Shown piece by piece: positions 1 through 8,575 of a stretch of DNA of 64,000 nt. The number at the start of each line of letters is the position of its first letter. The first letter of the stretch is position 1. A model generated the notes under the pieces. The model ran no database searches and was not told the DNA's origin. It saw only the letters and a program-made list of their open reading frames with translations. This stretch comes from Roseococcus sp. SDR (GTDB lineage: Bacteria > Pseudomonadota > Alphaproteobacteria > Acetobacterales > Acetobacteraceae), in assembly GCF_019083995.1 (NCBI RefSeq), contig NZ_JAHRCU010000016.1, forward strand, positions 1-64,000, written 5' to 3'. The translations under genes and the position numbers were made by a program.

Positions 1-244
1 GCCGGCTCGCGGGCGCAGCCTTGGCCTTGGTTGCGGCCGCCGGCTTGGCGGCGAGCTTGGGCTTCGCGGCGGGTGCGGCCTTCGCCTTGCGCGCGGCGGC
101 AGGCTTGCGGGCGGGTGCACTCGCCGGGGCCGCCTTGGCGGCAGGCTTGCGCGCGGTGGCCTCGGCCGGCTTGGGCTTCGCCGCGGGCGCCTTGGCGGCG
201 GGCTTGCGGGCCGGCTTCTTGGTCTCGTCAGGTGTCCGCGCCAT
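1..244 (-). CDS. Lys/Ala/Pro-rich N-terminus, probably of ribosome-silencing factor RsfS (cut by window edge)
   Basis: An open frame starts at ATG 244 and runs off the left edge after 81 codons. The visible part is almost entirely Lys, Arg, Ala and Pro, with recurring RKPAA and AAKPK blocks, so it resembles a histone-H1-like tail. No globular domain is visible yet. It begins 13 bases after nadD stops, on the same strand. In most bacteria rsfS follows nadD, and from memory some Acetobacteraceae RsfS proteins carry a basic, low-complexity extension; both points are prior knowledge. The identity is therefore inferred from position. The alternative is a stand-alone H1-like DNA-binding protein. 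Confidence 0.5.
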   Translation of the reverse strand, partial: MARTPDETKKPARKPAAKAPAAKPKPAEATARKPAAKAAPASAPARKPAAARKAKAAPAAKPKLAAKPAAATKAKAAPASR

Positions 245-256
245 GCGCTTGGTCTC

Positions 257-889
257 TCACTTCGTCGGTTCTTTGGGTGACCCGGCCCTTGCCGAGGCCG
301 CCCGGATGGCGGTCGCAGAAATCGCCCGCTCGGCTGCCGGCACAAAGCACCAGGGGGCGCCCGCCGTCCAGCGCGAAGCGTGCAGGGCCGCCGCGCGCCG
401 CCGCCGGTGCCGAAGCACGGAGGCCGCCCGGCCCCGCAGCGCCGCCCGGCTGTAGCCCGGCCGGGGCAGCACCGCCAGGGGCGTGTCGCGCGCGATCTCC
501 CGCCAGCGGCGCCAGCGCGGCAATTGCGTGAGGTTGTCCGCCCCCAGGATCAGAGTGAAGCAAGCGCGCGGAAAGCGGCGGCGCAGCAGGGCCAGCGTGC
601 GATGGGTATAGCGCGAGCCGAGGCGCTGCTCGATGTCGGTGGCGAGGATGCGCGCATCCCGGGCCACGCCCCGCGCGCTCGCCAGCCGTTCCGCGAAGGG
701 GGCCATGCCGCGCATCGGCTTCAGCGGATTGCCCGGCGAGACCATCAGCCAGACCCGGTCCAGCTTGAGCGCACGAAGGGCCGCCAGTGCCACATGGGCG
801 TGGCCGGCATGGGCGGGGTTGAAGCTCCCCCCCAGAAGGCCGATCCGCTGGCGCCTTCCATCGCCAAAGCGGCCTGGAGGCCCCTTCAA
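257..889 (-). CDS. nadD: Nicotinate-nucleotide adenylyltransferase NadD
   Basis: This enzyme joins nicotinate mononucleotide and ATP to make deamido-NAD in cytoplasmic NAD biosynthesis. The 210-residue protein has the nucleotidyltransferase signature GGSFNPAHAGH at residues 20-30, with both catalytic-type histidines, and the C-terminal ISATAIR motif at 190-196 that matches the family ISSTxxR element. Its length is typical. The ATG at 889 overlaps the stop of the upstream gene by four bases (ATGA), so translation is probably coupled. It lies between proA and the presumed rsfS, a common order. The product is rich in Arg and Ala, as expected for this GC content. Confidence 0.93.
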   Translation of the reverse strand: MKGPPGRFGDGRRQRIGLLGGSFNPAHAGHAHVALAALRALKLDRVWLMVSPGNPLKPMRGMAPFAERLASARGVARDARILATDIEQRLGSRYTHRTLALLRRRFPRACFTLILGADNLTQLPRWRRWREIARDTPLAVLPRPGYSRAALRGRAASVLRHRRRRAAALHASRWTAGAPWCFVPAAERAISATAIRAASARAGSPKEPTK

Positions 890-1749
890 CGCGTCCGCAC
901 GTTCACCGAGACGGGCGCGGCCAGCAGCCCGTCATAGGTGACGGTATAGGTCCGCCCCGCCTCGGTCGGCAGCGCGGGCGAGAAGCCGCCCAGCGAGATC
1001 ATCTCACCCACGCGCAGCCGCTCCCCGCGCGACGCGAGGTCCTGCGCCAGCCAGGGAATGACGTTCAGCGGGTGGCCCAGCAACGCCGTGCCGGGCGCGC
1101 GCGCCAGTTCGCGCTGGTCGCTGGCAAGGACCACCGTCATGCTGGCCAGCCGCGCGGCGAATTCCTCGCTCACCTGCACAGGGATCGCCTCGCCCACCAC
1201 GCCGAGCCGCGCGCCGACATTGATGCCGAGGAGGTTCGGCCCATCCATGCCCGAGGCGAGGACGAGGTCGGGCATCTCGATGAAGGGGATGATCACGTCG
1301 ATCGCGCGCAGCACGTCCATGTGCGTGCGCGCCTGGTTGATCGCCTCGTCGCGCACGCGGACCATGAGGTCTGCTTCGACGGTCGGCACCGAGCCGAAGC
1401 GGGCCGGCACCTCGGCGCCCGAGCGCAGGCGCACCGTGCTCTCATAGATCGTGCCCGTCACCGGATGGGCCACGCCGAAGCGCTGCTGCGCGGCGGGATT
1501 GGTGAGGCCGACCTTGTAGCCGACCGGGCGGCCCCAATGCCGCACCATGATGGCGACCAGCTTGTCCTGCGCGCATTGGCCGTCGGCGAGGCTGGTCATC
1601 CCCGTGAGCGGCTGCGCGGGCGTGTTGGTGAGCAGTGCGCGCGAGAGCGCCTCCACCGCCTCGTCGCTTGGGCAGGCGGCCCAAGCGGGGGTGAAGCCGG
1701 GCTGGGCAAGGGCAAGGCCCGCAACGGCGGCGAGCAGCAGACGGCGCAT
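886..1749 (-). CDS. Exported 2-keto-4-pentenoate hydratase/FAH-like protein
   Basis: This 287-residue protein resembles the MhpD/DmpE hydratase branch of the fumarylacetoacetase superfamily. It has the segment VGYKVGLTNPAAQQRFGV near residue 75, an acidic ligand-like stretch VEADLMVRV, then FIEMPD and a GPNLLGINVGAR core. Members of this family are normally cytosolic. Here residues 1-25 form a clear Sec signal peptide ending AWA, so the product is predicted to be periplasmic. Two cysteines just after the cleavage site and near residue 60 could form a disulfide. It sits between proA and nadD and is coupled to nadD. Substrate and activity are unknown, and it may be a non-catalytic paralogue. 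Confidence 0.75.
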   Translation of the reverse strand: MRRLLLAAVAGLALAQPGFTPAWAACPSDEAVEALSRALLTNTPAQPLTGMTSLADGQCAQDKLVAIMVRHWGRPVGYKVGLTNPAAQQRFGVAHPVTGTIYESTVRLRSGAEVPARFGSVPTVEADLMVRVRDEAINQARTHMDVLRAIDVIIPFIEMPDLVLASGMDGPNLLGINVGARLGVVGEAIPVQVSEEFAARLASMTVVLASDQRELARAPGTALLGHPLNVIPWLAQDLASRGERLRVGEMISLGGFSPALPTEAGRTYTVTYDGLLAAPVSVNVRTR

Positions 1750-1810
1750 CCTGGTGTCTCCCTGATTTCCCGGGAGACTAGCCGTTCCAGCGCACGAGGG
1801 AAGCGGAAGC

Positions 1811-3076
1811 TTACCCCCGCACCTGCCCCGTGCCCGTTACCCGGTAGCGGAAGGTGCAGAGCTGCTCGAGCCCGACCGGTCCGCGCGCATGCATCCGACC
1901 CGTCGCGATGCCGATCTCGGCGCCGAAGCCGAACTCGCCGCCGTCGCAGAACTGCGTGGAGGCGTTCCAGAGGCCGACCGCGGAATCGATGCCGGCGAGG
2001 AAAGCTTCGGCAGCCGCCGCATCCTCGGTGATGATCGCCTCGGTGTGTTCGCTGCCAAAGCGGCGGATATGCGCAAGCGCCGTCTCCACGCCGTCCACCA
2101 CGGCGATGTTCAGCACGGCATCCAGCCATTCGGTGCCGAAATGTTCGTCGGTCGCGGCATCCAACCCGGGGCAGATGGCGCGCGCGCGGTCATCCGCGTG
2201 GAAGCGGCAACCCTTGGCAGCGAGATCCGCCACCAGCAGCGGCAGCAACGAAGGCGCCACGGCCGCGTCGATCAGCAGCGTCTCGGTGGAACCGCAGACG
2301 CCGGTACGGCGCAGCTTGGCGTCCAGCAGCACGGCGCGCGCCATGGCCGGGTCGGCCGCCGCATGCACATAGGTGTGGCAGAGCCCCTCGGCATGGGCGA
2401 GGACGGGCACGCGCGCCTCCTCCATCACGCGCGTGACGAGGCCCTTGCCGCCGCGCGGGATGATGAGGTCGATCAGCCCCGCGGCGCGCAGCATCGCACC
2501 CACGAAAGCGCGGTCCTGCGTGGGGGCGAGCTGGATCGCGGCCTCGGGCAGGCCGGCGGCGCTGAGGCCCTGGCGCAGGCACTCGGCGATGGCGCGGGCC
2601 GAATGCGTGCTCTCGCTGCCGCCGCGCAGCAGCACAGCCGAGCCTGCCTTGAGGCAAAGCGCGCCGGCATCGGCCGTCACATTGGGGCGGCTCTCAAAGA
2701 TCATGCCGATGACGCCGAGCGGCTGCGCCACCCGCTGGAAGCGCAGACCGTTGGGTCTGACCCATTCGGCCAGCACGCGGCCGACCGGGTCGGGCAGTTC
2801 CGCCACCTCCTCCAGCCCCTTGGCCATCGCCTCGATGCGGGGGGGCGTCAGCGTCAGGCGGTCGCGGAAGCTCGCCGAGAGGTTCGGCGCGGCGGCGAGG
2901 TCCGTCTCGTTCGCGGCCTGGATGGCCGGCGCCTGCGCGCGGATGGCGGCGGCGGCATGGCGCAGCGCGGCGTTCTTCGGCGCGGTGCCGGCGCGGGCGA
3001 GTTTGCCCGCCGCGGCACGTGCGGCGCGGGCGGCGGTGTCCAGAAGCTGGGCGGTGGCGTCGGTGATGGCGTTCAC
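1811..3076 (-). CDS. proA: Gamma-glutamyl phosphate reductase ProA
   Basis: ProA reduces gamma-glutamyl phosphate to glutamate semialdehyde with NADPH, the second step of proline synthesis. The 421-residue protein has the aldehyde-dehydrogenase fold, with IFESRPNVTADAG, LIIPRGGKGLV and the catalytic cysteine in LRRTGVCGSTE. The start is a GTG at 3076, preceded by GGAGAG at a good distance. The open frame continues well upstream, but that part has no family resemblance and lacks a ribosome-binding site. The gene is followed by the exported FAH-like gene and nadD on the same strand. The proB partner is not in the window. Confidence 0.93.
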   Translation of the reverse strand: MNAITDATAQLLDTAARAARAAAGKLARAGTAPKNAALRHAAAAIRAQAPAIQAANETDLAAAPNLSASFRDRLTLTPPRIEAMAKGLEEVAELPDPVGRVLAEWVRPNGLRFQRVAQPLGVIGMIFESRPNVTADAGALCLKAGSAVLLRGGSESTHSARAIAECLRQGLSAAGLPEAAIQLAPTQDRAFVGAMLRAAGLIDLIIPRGGKGLVTRVMEEARVPVLAHAEGLCHTYVHAAADPAMARAVLLDAKLRRTGVCGSTETLLIDAAVAPSLLPLLVADLAAKGCRFHADDRARAICPGLDAATDEHFGTEWLDAVLNIAVVDGVETALAHIRRFGSEHTEAIITEDAAAAEAFLAGIDSAVGLWNASTQFCDGGEFGFGAEIGIATGRMHARGPVGLEQLCTFRYRVTGTGQVRG

Positions 3077-3141
3077 GGGGTGCTCTCCTGCCTTCGGGCA
3101 TAGCGCGGTTGCGGTCTGTCGCGAAAGGGCGGTCAAACATC

Positions 3142-3801
3142 TTGCGCCGCGCCGCGTCTCGCCGGACGATACACCTCGTGATTTACCTGGCCGCGAGCTT
3201 AATTTTTGCGTTTCTGACACCCGCCCTGGCCCAAGCTGGCGGCTGCACGCCCACACCCGGCGTCCAGGATGCGACACCGATGCGCAGCTGCACTGTGCTT
3301 CGTCGCGGTGACATGCCCAACAGCCTGAGCTGGGAGTTGCAGGGCCGTGTCTATCAGGCCCCACGGGCCGGCTCGGGCGACATGAGCTTCCGCATGATGG
3401 TGGTGAAGCAGCGCGGCGAAGTCGTCGCCTGGACCGAGCCCGGCTATGGCGAGCCTCAGAGGCCCGAGCAATTGCCAACACCACGTGGCCTCCTGCTGCG
3501 CCTGCCGGTGGCACCCGTCACGGGCAGCGTGACGCCGCTGGACGAGGTCTGGCTGCGGCGGGAGCCGCTGCGGAACTGGGTGCATCTCGACGCGCGCATC
3601 TGGCGGGGCGAGGCGCAGGCGCGGCTCGGCCCTGACGAGGCCCTGGCCCCCACCTACCAGCTCGAAATCCGCCCCCTGCGCGCGACGGGAAGCGTGACAC
3701 GGACAGGGGATCGGCCGGGCCAGGCCAGTGGCGGGACCTATACCGCCTGGCTCGACCTGGGCGAGGATCGGCTGGTGCTCATCGGCTTCAGTCGGAACTG
3801 A
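3142..3801 (+). CDS. Hypothetical exported protein
   Basis: The function is not recognised. The product is about 219 residues from a TTG start at 3142, which has AAAGGGCGG a suitable distance upstream. Other in-frame starts are TTG 3109 and GTG 3178. The basic N-terminus is followed by a hydrophobic stretch ending ALAQA, a typical Sec signal peptide. Two cysteines near the mature N-terminus may pair. The rest looks like a small beta-rich globular domain without transmembrane segments. The gene diverges from proA and converges with a TctC gene five bases away. Coding potential is supported by consistently GC-rich third positions. Confidence 0.6.
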   Translation: MRRAASRRTIHLVIYLAASLIFAFLTPALAQAGGCTPTPGVQDATPMRSCTVLRRGDMPNSLSWELQGRVYQAPRAGSGDMSFRMMVVKQRGEVVAWTEPGYGEPQRPEQLPTPRGLLLRLPVAPVTGSVTPLDEVWLRREPLRNWVHLDARIWRGEAQARLGPDEALAPTYQLEIRPLRATGSVTRTGDRPGQASGGTYTAWLDLGEDRLVLIGFSRN

Positions 3802-3806
3802 AGCGA

Positions 3807-4778
3807 TCAGCCATCGGGCGTGGCGCCGCTGGCGCGCACCATGGGTGCCCAGCGCAGCGTTTCGGCGCGGATGCTGGCGGCGAGCTCCGTCGGGCCGCTG
3901 GCCGGCATGGTCTCCATGCCGCGCCGCGCGAATTCCGCCCGCAGCTCCGGATCGGCCAGCAGCAGGCGAAGCGCGGCCGCCATCCGTTCGGTGATGGCGG
4001 GCGAGACCCCGCGCGGGAACAGCCAGGCGTCCCAGTTCGAGACCTCGAAGCCCGTGAGGCCGGCCTCGGCCACGGTCGGCAAGTCGGGCAGCAGGGCGCT
4101 GCGCGTCGCCGTGCCGATGGCCAGCGCGCGCAAGCGACCCGCCTCCAGCGCGGAGAGCACCGTGGGGGCGGTGGCAAAGGCGTAGTCGAGGTGCCCCGCG
4201 ATCAGGTCCGTCGACATCGGCCCACCGCCCCGATAGGGCACATGGACCGAGCGCGTGCCGGCCAGGTGATCGAACTGCACCACGGCCAGATGCCCGATCG
4301 AGCCGGGTCCCGAATTGCCCGCTCGGATCCGCTCGGGCGCGGCGAGCATCGCCGCGCGCAGCTCCGCCACGCTCCGCCAGGGCCGGTCCGCCGGGGAGCA
4401 AAGGATATTCGCCACCGAGTTCAGATGCGCGATGGGCTGGAAGCTCTGCTCGGCATCGAAGGGCAGGCTGCGATAAAGGGTCGGGTTCACGGCCAGCACG
4501 CCGATATTGCCCTGGAAGATCGTGTAGCCGTCAGGCGCAGCGCGGGCCACGGCCTCGGCGGCGATGTTGCCCCCGCCTCCCCCGCGATTCTCGATCAGGA
4601 TCTGCTGCCCCAGGGCAGCGCCGAGACGGGGCGCGATCAGCCGCGCCGCGATGTCGGAGGAGCCGCCGGCGGCAAAGGGAAGCACCACGCGGATGGGCCG
4701 TGCGGGCCAGTCCGCCTGCGCGAGCGCGGGGGTCGCGAGGACCGGTGGCGTGAGCAGGAGGTGGCGGCGGGTGATCAT
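3807..4778 (-). CDS. Bug/TctC-family tripartite tricarboxylate transporter substrate-binding protein
   Basis: This is a 323-residue periplasmic solute-binding protein with an N-terminal signal peptide (ITRRHLLLTPPVLATPALAQA). The Bug-family landmarks are present: WPARPIRVVLPFAAGG after cleavage, ENRGGGGG, a DGYT-type turn, HVPYRGGGP and the late LPDLPTVAEAG block. Such proteins bind carboxylates or related organic acids in the periplasm. No TctA or TctB membrane genes lie nearby, so this is an orphan receptor, as is common where the family has expanded. Ligand unknown. It is the first of three in the window. Confidence 0.9.
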   Translation of the reverse strand: MITRRHLLLTPPVLATPALAQADWPARPIRVVLPFAAGGSSDIAARLIAPRLGAALGQQILIENRGGGGGNIAAEAVARAAPDGYTIFQGNIGVLAVNPTLYRSLPFDAEQSFQPIAHLNSVANILCSPADRPWRSVAELRAAMLAAPERIRAGNSGPGSIGHLAVVQFDHLAGTRSVHVPYRGGGPMSTDLIAGHLDYAFATAPTVLSALEAGRLRALAIGTATRSALLPDLPTVAEAGLTGFEVSNWDAWLFPRGVSPAITERMAAALRLLLADPELRAEFARRGMETMPASGPTELAASIRAETLRWAPMVRASGATPDG

Positions 4779-4932
4779 CGTGGCGCGCTCCGTGGGGCGA
4801 GCGCAGGCTAGGGCGCGCCCGGCCCCGATCCAAGCAGGTTGAGTCCCGCAAGGATGAAGCGGCGGGCCAGGGACTGCGCAAGCGACGCGCGATCGCCCAG
4901 CAAAGCGGCAATGGGGCCGGGGCCCTGGCCGC

Positions 4933-5382
4933 TCACTCGACCGGCGTCATCGCCTTGATGAGGTCAAAGACCCGCTTGCGGACCGAGGGGTCCGAGATGC
5001 GGTAATAGGCGCGGACCAGCTCCAGCGTCTCACGCCGGTGCAGCGTGTCATCGCCAAAGCCTTCCTGGCTTTCGGCGAAGCCGGCCACGCGGTTGGCGAA
5101 ACCCTGGCTGCCACCGACGGAGCCCGGCAGGTCGTCGAAGAAGAAGCTGATCGGCACGTCCAGCACGCGCGAGAGGTCGAAGAGGCGCGAGGCGCCGATT
5201 CGGTTCACGCCACGCTCGTATTTCTGCACCTGCTGGAAGGTCAGCCCCAGCGCTTCACCCAGGCGCTCCTGGCTCATGCCGAGCAGCGTGCGGCGCAGAC
5301 GCACGCGCGAACCCACATGGACGTCAATGGGACTGGGCCGGTGTTCCTTCTCGACCTTGTCGGTCGTCTCGCCGCTTGCCAT
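4933..5382 (-). CDS. XRE-family helix-turn-helix regulator
   Basis: This is a 149-residue DNA-binding protein. Residues about 20-75 form a Cro/CI-type helix-turn-helix, with RLRRTLLGMSQERLGEALGL followed by TFQQVQKYERG and a PISFFFDDL linker. The C-terminal third (RRETLELVRAYYRISDPSVR) resembles the conserved tail of single-copy alphaproteobacterial XRE regulators. An alternative ATG lies at 5394; 5382 is preferred because AGAGAAG precedes it. The gene lies downstream of lnt and has its own probable promoter in the 5395-5619 gap. Targets are unknown. Confidence 0.88.
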   Translation of the reverse strand: MASGETTDKVEKEHRPSPIDVHVGSRVRLRRTLLGMSQERLGEALGLTFQQVQKYERGVNRIGASRLFDLSRVLDVPISFFFDDLPGSVGGSQGFANRVAGFAESQEGFGDDTLHRRETLELVRAYYRISDPSVRKRVFDLIKAMTPVE

Positions 5383-5394
5383 CGCTTCTCTCAT

Positions 5395-5619
5395 CTCAAA
5401 ACGCGCCCTTGCTCGGCTACCGTTGCATTACCGCCTGACTTTTGTCGCTTTCTAGGCACGGCGGCCCGAGCTTTTTCGCAATCCTTGCACATGCAGCGAT
5501 CGGGACGCGCGATTGCGACGTCCTCGTCAACCTAGCCTCTCGGTTGTGTTTACCGCCCGGCCAAGAAAGCGTCAATATTTTTGGGAATTCTCAATAATTA
5601 AAATCAAAGCAGGAAAACC
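5395..5619 (-). promoter_or_regulatory. AT-rich xre upstream region with candidate promoter at 5547-5575
   Basis: This gap separates the end of lnt from xre. The minus strand contains TTGACG (5570-5575) and TAAACA (5547-5552) separated by exactly 17 bases, a plausible sigma-70-type promoter for xre with a leader of about 160 bases. The flanking 5565-5640 stretch is strikingly AT-rich for this genome. No clear Rho-independent terminator for lnt is visible. The -10 box matches the consensus only partly, so the call is tentative. Confidence 0.3.
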
Positions 5620-7161
5620 TCACCCACTCTCACCCGATGGAGATCTCCGCCAAGGAACTGAAAAGACAAGAAAAAGAACCAGAAATCCCAGCGGAAGCCA
5701 GAGACCGCAGCGTGCAAAAAGCGTCGGCGCCAGGGCGGCCGGCAGCTCCGCCATCAGCAGTCCGGATGCCCCCAGGCCAAGCCGGGCTCGCTCGCGCCCG
5801 GTTGCATCAAAGATGGCGCTGACACCCGTCTGGGCCGCACGCACCATGGGCAATCCCTCCTCCACCGCCCGCAGCCGGGCGGCGGCCAGATGCTGGTAGG
5901 GCCCGGCCGAGATGCCGAACCAAGCGTCATTGGTCACGTTCAGCAGCCAAGCGGGTCGCTCCTCGCCCACCACGCGGGCTGGGAAGATCACCTCGTAGCA
6001 GATGAGCGGCCCGGGCGAGGGCAGCCCGCCCGGCAGATGCAGAACCTCGGGCCCCGGACCGGCCGAGAAATCCACGCCGCCCGTCACCATCCGGATCGGC
6101 AGGATGCCGCCGAGCGGCATGTACTCCCCGAACGGCACGAGATGCGCCTTGTCGAAGAGACCCACCGCACGCCCCGTGGGGTCGAGCGCGACCAGGCTGT
6201 TGAACAGCGCCTGCAACCTGCCATCGCTGCCCCATTCAGCGCGAACCGTGCCGGCCAGAAGCAGCGCCTCGGGCGGCAGGGCGGCGCCAGCGAGCCGCAT
6301 CGCCTCCGCATCCTGCGCCAGCAGGAAGGGGCTCGCCGTTTCGGGCCAGATGACCAGGATCGGCTGGCCCGGATGCGCCGCCGCCTGCGCCCGCGCGCCT
6401 TCGGCCGAAAGCTCCAGGTAGCGCTGGAAGATCGGCATGCGCCGCGCCGGATCCCATTTCGTATCCTGCGCCACATTGCCCTGCACGAGGACAAGGCGCA
6501 CCGCATGATCAGGGGGCAGCGGCTCGGCGAGTCGCCAGGCGCCGAAGCCCATCCAGAGCGCCAGAACCGCGATGCCGCCCGCCCAGGCCGCCCGGCTGCG
6601 CAGCACCGGCAGCCCGGCCAGCAGCACCGTCAGCAGCGAAAGCCCATGCACGCCGATCACGCTGGCTGGCTGCAAGGGCAGCGCGTGAAAGGCCCAGACG
6701 GTGCCCAGCAGGTTCCAGGGAAAGCCGGTGAAGAGGATGCCGCGCAGCATCTCCGCCGCCACCCACGCCGCCCCGAAGCCGAGCCAGCGGCGCCAACCCG
6801 GCGGCAGCCACCATGCAGCCAGCGCCGGGATCACGCTGAACGCCGCCATGGGCAGCGCGATGCCGGGGGCCGCCACCGGCACCAGCCACCACCAGCGCCC
6901 GACATCGGTGAAGAGCGAATGGGTGATCCAGTAGAGCCCGGCCACATGAAAGCCGAAGCCGAAGCCGAAGCCCCACCAGGCCGCGCGCCGCCAGCCCGGC
7001 GCCCGGCCCAGCAGCCAGAGGAAGCCGGGGATCGTCGCGAGCAGCACCGGGACGGCATGCACCGGCGGCATGGCCAGCACCGAGAGGGCGCCGAGGAGGA
7101 AGGCCAGCAGCCAGGGACGGTTCAGGAGGAAAGCGGGCATGATGATCGCAAAGAGGGGCAT
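5620..7161 (-). CDS. lnt: Apolipoprotein N-acyltransferase Lnt
   Basis: Lnt adds the third acyl chain to the N-terminal cysteine of lipoproteins at the periplasmic face of the inner membrane. The 513-residue protein has about six N-terminal transmembrane segments (residues 10-210), then a carbon-nitrogen-hydrolase domain. The catalytic triad is visible as Glu274 in WPETASP, Lys338 in FDKAHLVPFGEY and Cys388 in ICYEVIFP. A final transmembrane helix lies near residue 490. The length is normal. It follows corC by 23 bases in the plsC-miaB-phoH-ybeY-corC-lnt cluster, the usual alphaproteobacterial context. Confidence 0.95.
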   Translation of the reverse strand: MPLFAIIMPAFLLNRPWLLAFLLGALSVLAMPPVHAVPVLLATIPGFLWLLGRAPGWRRAAWWGFGFGFGFHVAGLYWITHSLFTDVGRWWWLVPVAAPGIALPMAAFSVIPALAAWWLPPGWRRWLGFGAAWVAAEMLRGILFTGFPWNLLGTVWAFHALPLQPASVIGVHGLSLLTVLLAGLPVLRSRAAWAGGIAVLALWMGFGAWRLAEPLPPDHAVRLVLVQGNVAQDTKWDPARRMPIFQRYLELSAEGARAQAAAHPGQPILVIWPETASPFLLAQDAEAMRLAGAALPPEALLLAGTVRAEWGSDGRLQALFNSLVALDPTGRAVGLFDKAHLVPFGEYMPLGGILPIRMVTGGVDFSAGPGPEVLHLPGGLPSPGPLICYEVIFPARVVGEERPAWLLNVTNDAWFGISAGPYQHLAAARLRAVEEGLPMVRAAQTGVSAIFDATGRERARLGLGASGLLMAELPAALAPTLFARCGLWLPLGFLVLFLVFSVPWRRSPSGESG

Positions 7162-7184
7162 CCGCCCCCGCGCGGCAAGCCCCG

Positions 7185-8069
7185 CTATTCAGCTGCCGCC
7201 TTCCCGCCCTCGACCGGGCGGCGGACGCGCAGGCGGCGGATGCGCCGCGCATCGGCATCCAGCACGCGAAATTCCAGGCCAGAGGGGTGCGAGAAGATCT
7301 CGCCCCGCGCCGGCACGCGCCCCGCCATGGTCAGGACCAGCCCGCCCACGGTGTCGATATCGGCCTGGCGCTCCTCCTCGGTCAGGACGGGCCCGATCTT
7401 CGCCTCGAACGTCTCGATCTCGGTGCGCGCGTCGAGTTCCAGCACGCCCTCTCCCCGCTCGGTGATCTGCGGCGCGTCGATCTCGTCATGCTCGTCGGCG
7501 ATGTCGCCCACGATGGTCTCGACCAGGTCCTCGATGGTGATCAGGCCGTCGATTCCGCCATATTCGTCCACCACGAGCGCCATGTGCATCCGCGCCTCGC
7601 GCATGCGCAGCAGCAGGTCCAGCACCGGCACGCTCGGCACCACGAGCAGCGGCTTGCGCAGGATGGCGCGCAGGCTGAAGGGCGCCTGCCGGCCGACGGC
7701 GGCGATGATGTCCTTGATATGGACCATGCCCAGCACGTCATCGAGCTGGTTCTCATAGACCGGATAGCGGCTATGGCCCTCGCGCTGGATGGCGGCAACG
7801 GCCTGGTCGAGCGTGAGGTCCGCCGGGAGCGCGATGATGTCGGCGCGCGGCAGCATCACGTCATAGGCCGTCGCACCCCGCAGCTTCAGCACGTTGGAGA
7901 GCAGCGAGCGCTCATGCGGGTCCAGGGTGCGGCCATCGGGCGTCAGCGCGTCCGGCGCCTCGATCAGCTCCTCCACGCGGTCGCGCAGGCTCTCCTCGCG
8001 CTTGGCGAAAAGGCCGCGCAGGCGGCGGATCATGGCCGGGCGGGCCGGGGGTTGGTGGTCCGAGGGCAT
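7185..8069 (-). CDS. corC: CorC/HlyC-type CBS-domain protein (hemolysin family)
   Basis: This 294-residue cytosolic protein has a CBS pair around residues 60-190 (VMLPRADIIALPADLTLDQ and LVVDEYGGIDGLITIEDLVE) and a C-terminal CorC/HlyC transporter-associated domain at about 200-285 (DTVGGLVLTMAGRVP). It lacks the membrane DUF21 domain, as in E. coli CorC, which is linked to magnesium/cobalt efflux. ATG 8069 overlaps the ybeY stop (TGATG); an upstream in-frame ATG at 8081 is less likely. It sits between ybeY and lnt, the classical gene order. The true substrate in this lineage is unknown. Confidence 0.9.
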   Translation of the reverse strand: MPSDHQPPARPAMIRRLRGLFAKREESLRDRVEELIEAPDALTPDGRTLDPHERSLLSNVLKLRGATAYDVMLPRADIIALPADLTLDQAVAAIQREGHSRYPVYENQLDDVLGMVHIKDIIAAVGRQAPFSLRAILRKPLLVVPSVPVLDLLLRMREARMHMALVVDEYGGIDGLITIEDLVETIVGDIADEHDEIDAPQITERGEGVLELDARTEIETFEAKIGPVLTEEERQADIDTVGGLVLTMAGRVPARGEIFSHPSGLEFRVLDADARRIRRLRVRRPVEGGKAAAE

Positions 8070-8575
8070 CAGGCGGCCCACCGCGTGCGCCAGGGGTTGG
8101 GAAAGCCCAGCCGGTGCAGGATGCGCGCCTCGGCGCGCTCCATCAGCATCGCCTCGCCTGCGGCCAGGTGGTCATGACCCAGCAGGTGCAGCGTGCCATG
8201 GACGACGAGATGGGCGAAATGGGCAGGAAGCGTCCGCCCCTCGGCCAGCGCTTCACGCCGCAGCACGCCGAGCGAGACGGCGAGGTCGCCCAGCGTCAGG
8301 CTGCCGAAGGGCGCGGGGAAGGAGAGGACGTTGGTCGCCTTTTCCTTGCCGCGGAACCCGCCATTGAGGCGGCGGATCTCCGCGTCATCGGTCAACAGCA
8401 GCGTCAGGTGCCCGGTTTCGCGCTGATCGGCCAGGGTCGCTTCGACGGCGCGGCGGGCCAGGGCCTCCACCGACGGCACGGCGCCACGCCATCCCGGCGC
8501 GGCGAAGATGACCTCGACCTCTGCAAGCCCGGCGGTGGAACTCTCCCCGCCGGGCGAACTACTTCCCGGTGACAT
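8069..8575 (-). CDS. ybeY: Endoribonuclease YbeY
   Basis: YbeY is a single-strand endoribonuclease that acts in 16S rRNA 3'-end maturation and 70S quality control. The 168-residue protein ends with the zinc-binding signature HGTLHLLGHDH, which supplies the three metal-ligand histidines. The core NVLSFP segment is also typical. The start at 8575 overlaps the 3' end of phoH by 17 bases and the stop overlaps corC, so the three genes are tightly coupled. The N-terminal 20 residues are Ser/Gly-rich and may be a lineage extension. Confidence 0.94.
   Translation of the reverse strand: MSPGSSSPGGESSTAGLAEVEVIFAAPGWRGAVPSVEALARRAVEATLADQRETGHLTLLLTDDAEIRRLNGGFRGKEKATNVLSFPAPFGSLTLGDLAVSLGVLRREALAEGRTLPAHFAHLVVHGTLHLLGHDHLAAGEAMLMERAEARILHRLGFPNPWRTRWAA

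Noticed and set aside
1811-3514. A 567-codon frame that would extend proA by about 145 residues upstream.
   Set aside because: The extension has no family similarity, a shadow-like composition, and the GTG at 3076 has a proper ribosome-binding site and gives the normal ProA length.
4531-4911. A 126-codon minus-strand frame at the start of the first TctC gene.
   Set aside because: It lies in a different frame over the TctC signal peptide, is Pro/Arg-rich and has no ribosome-binding site.
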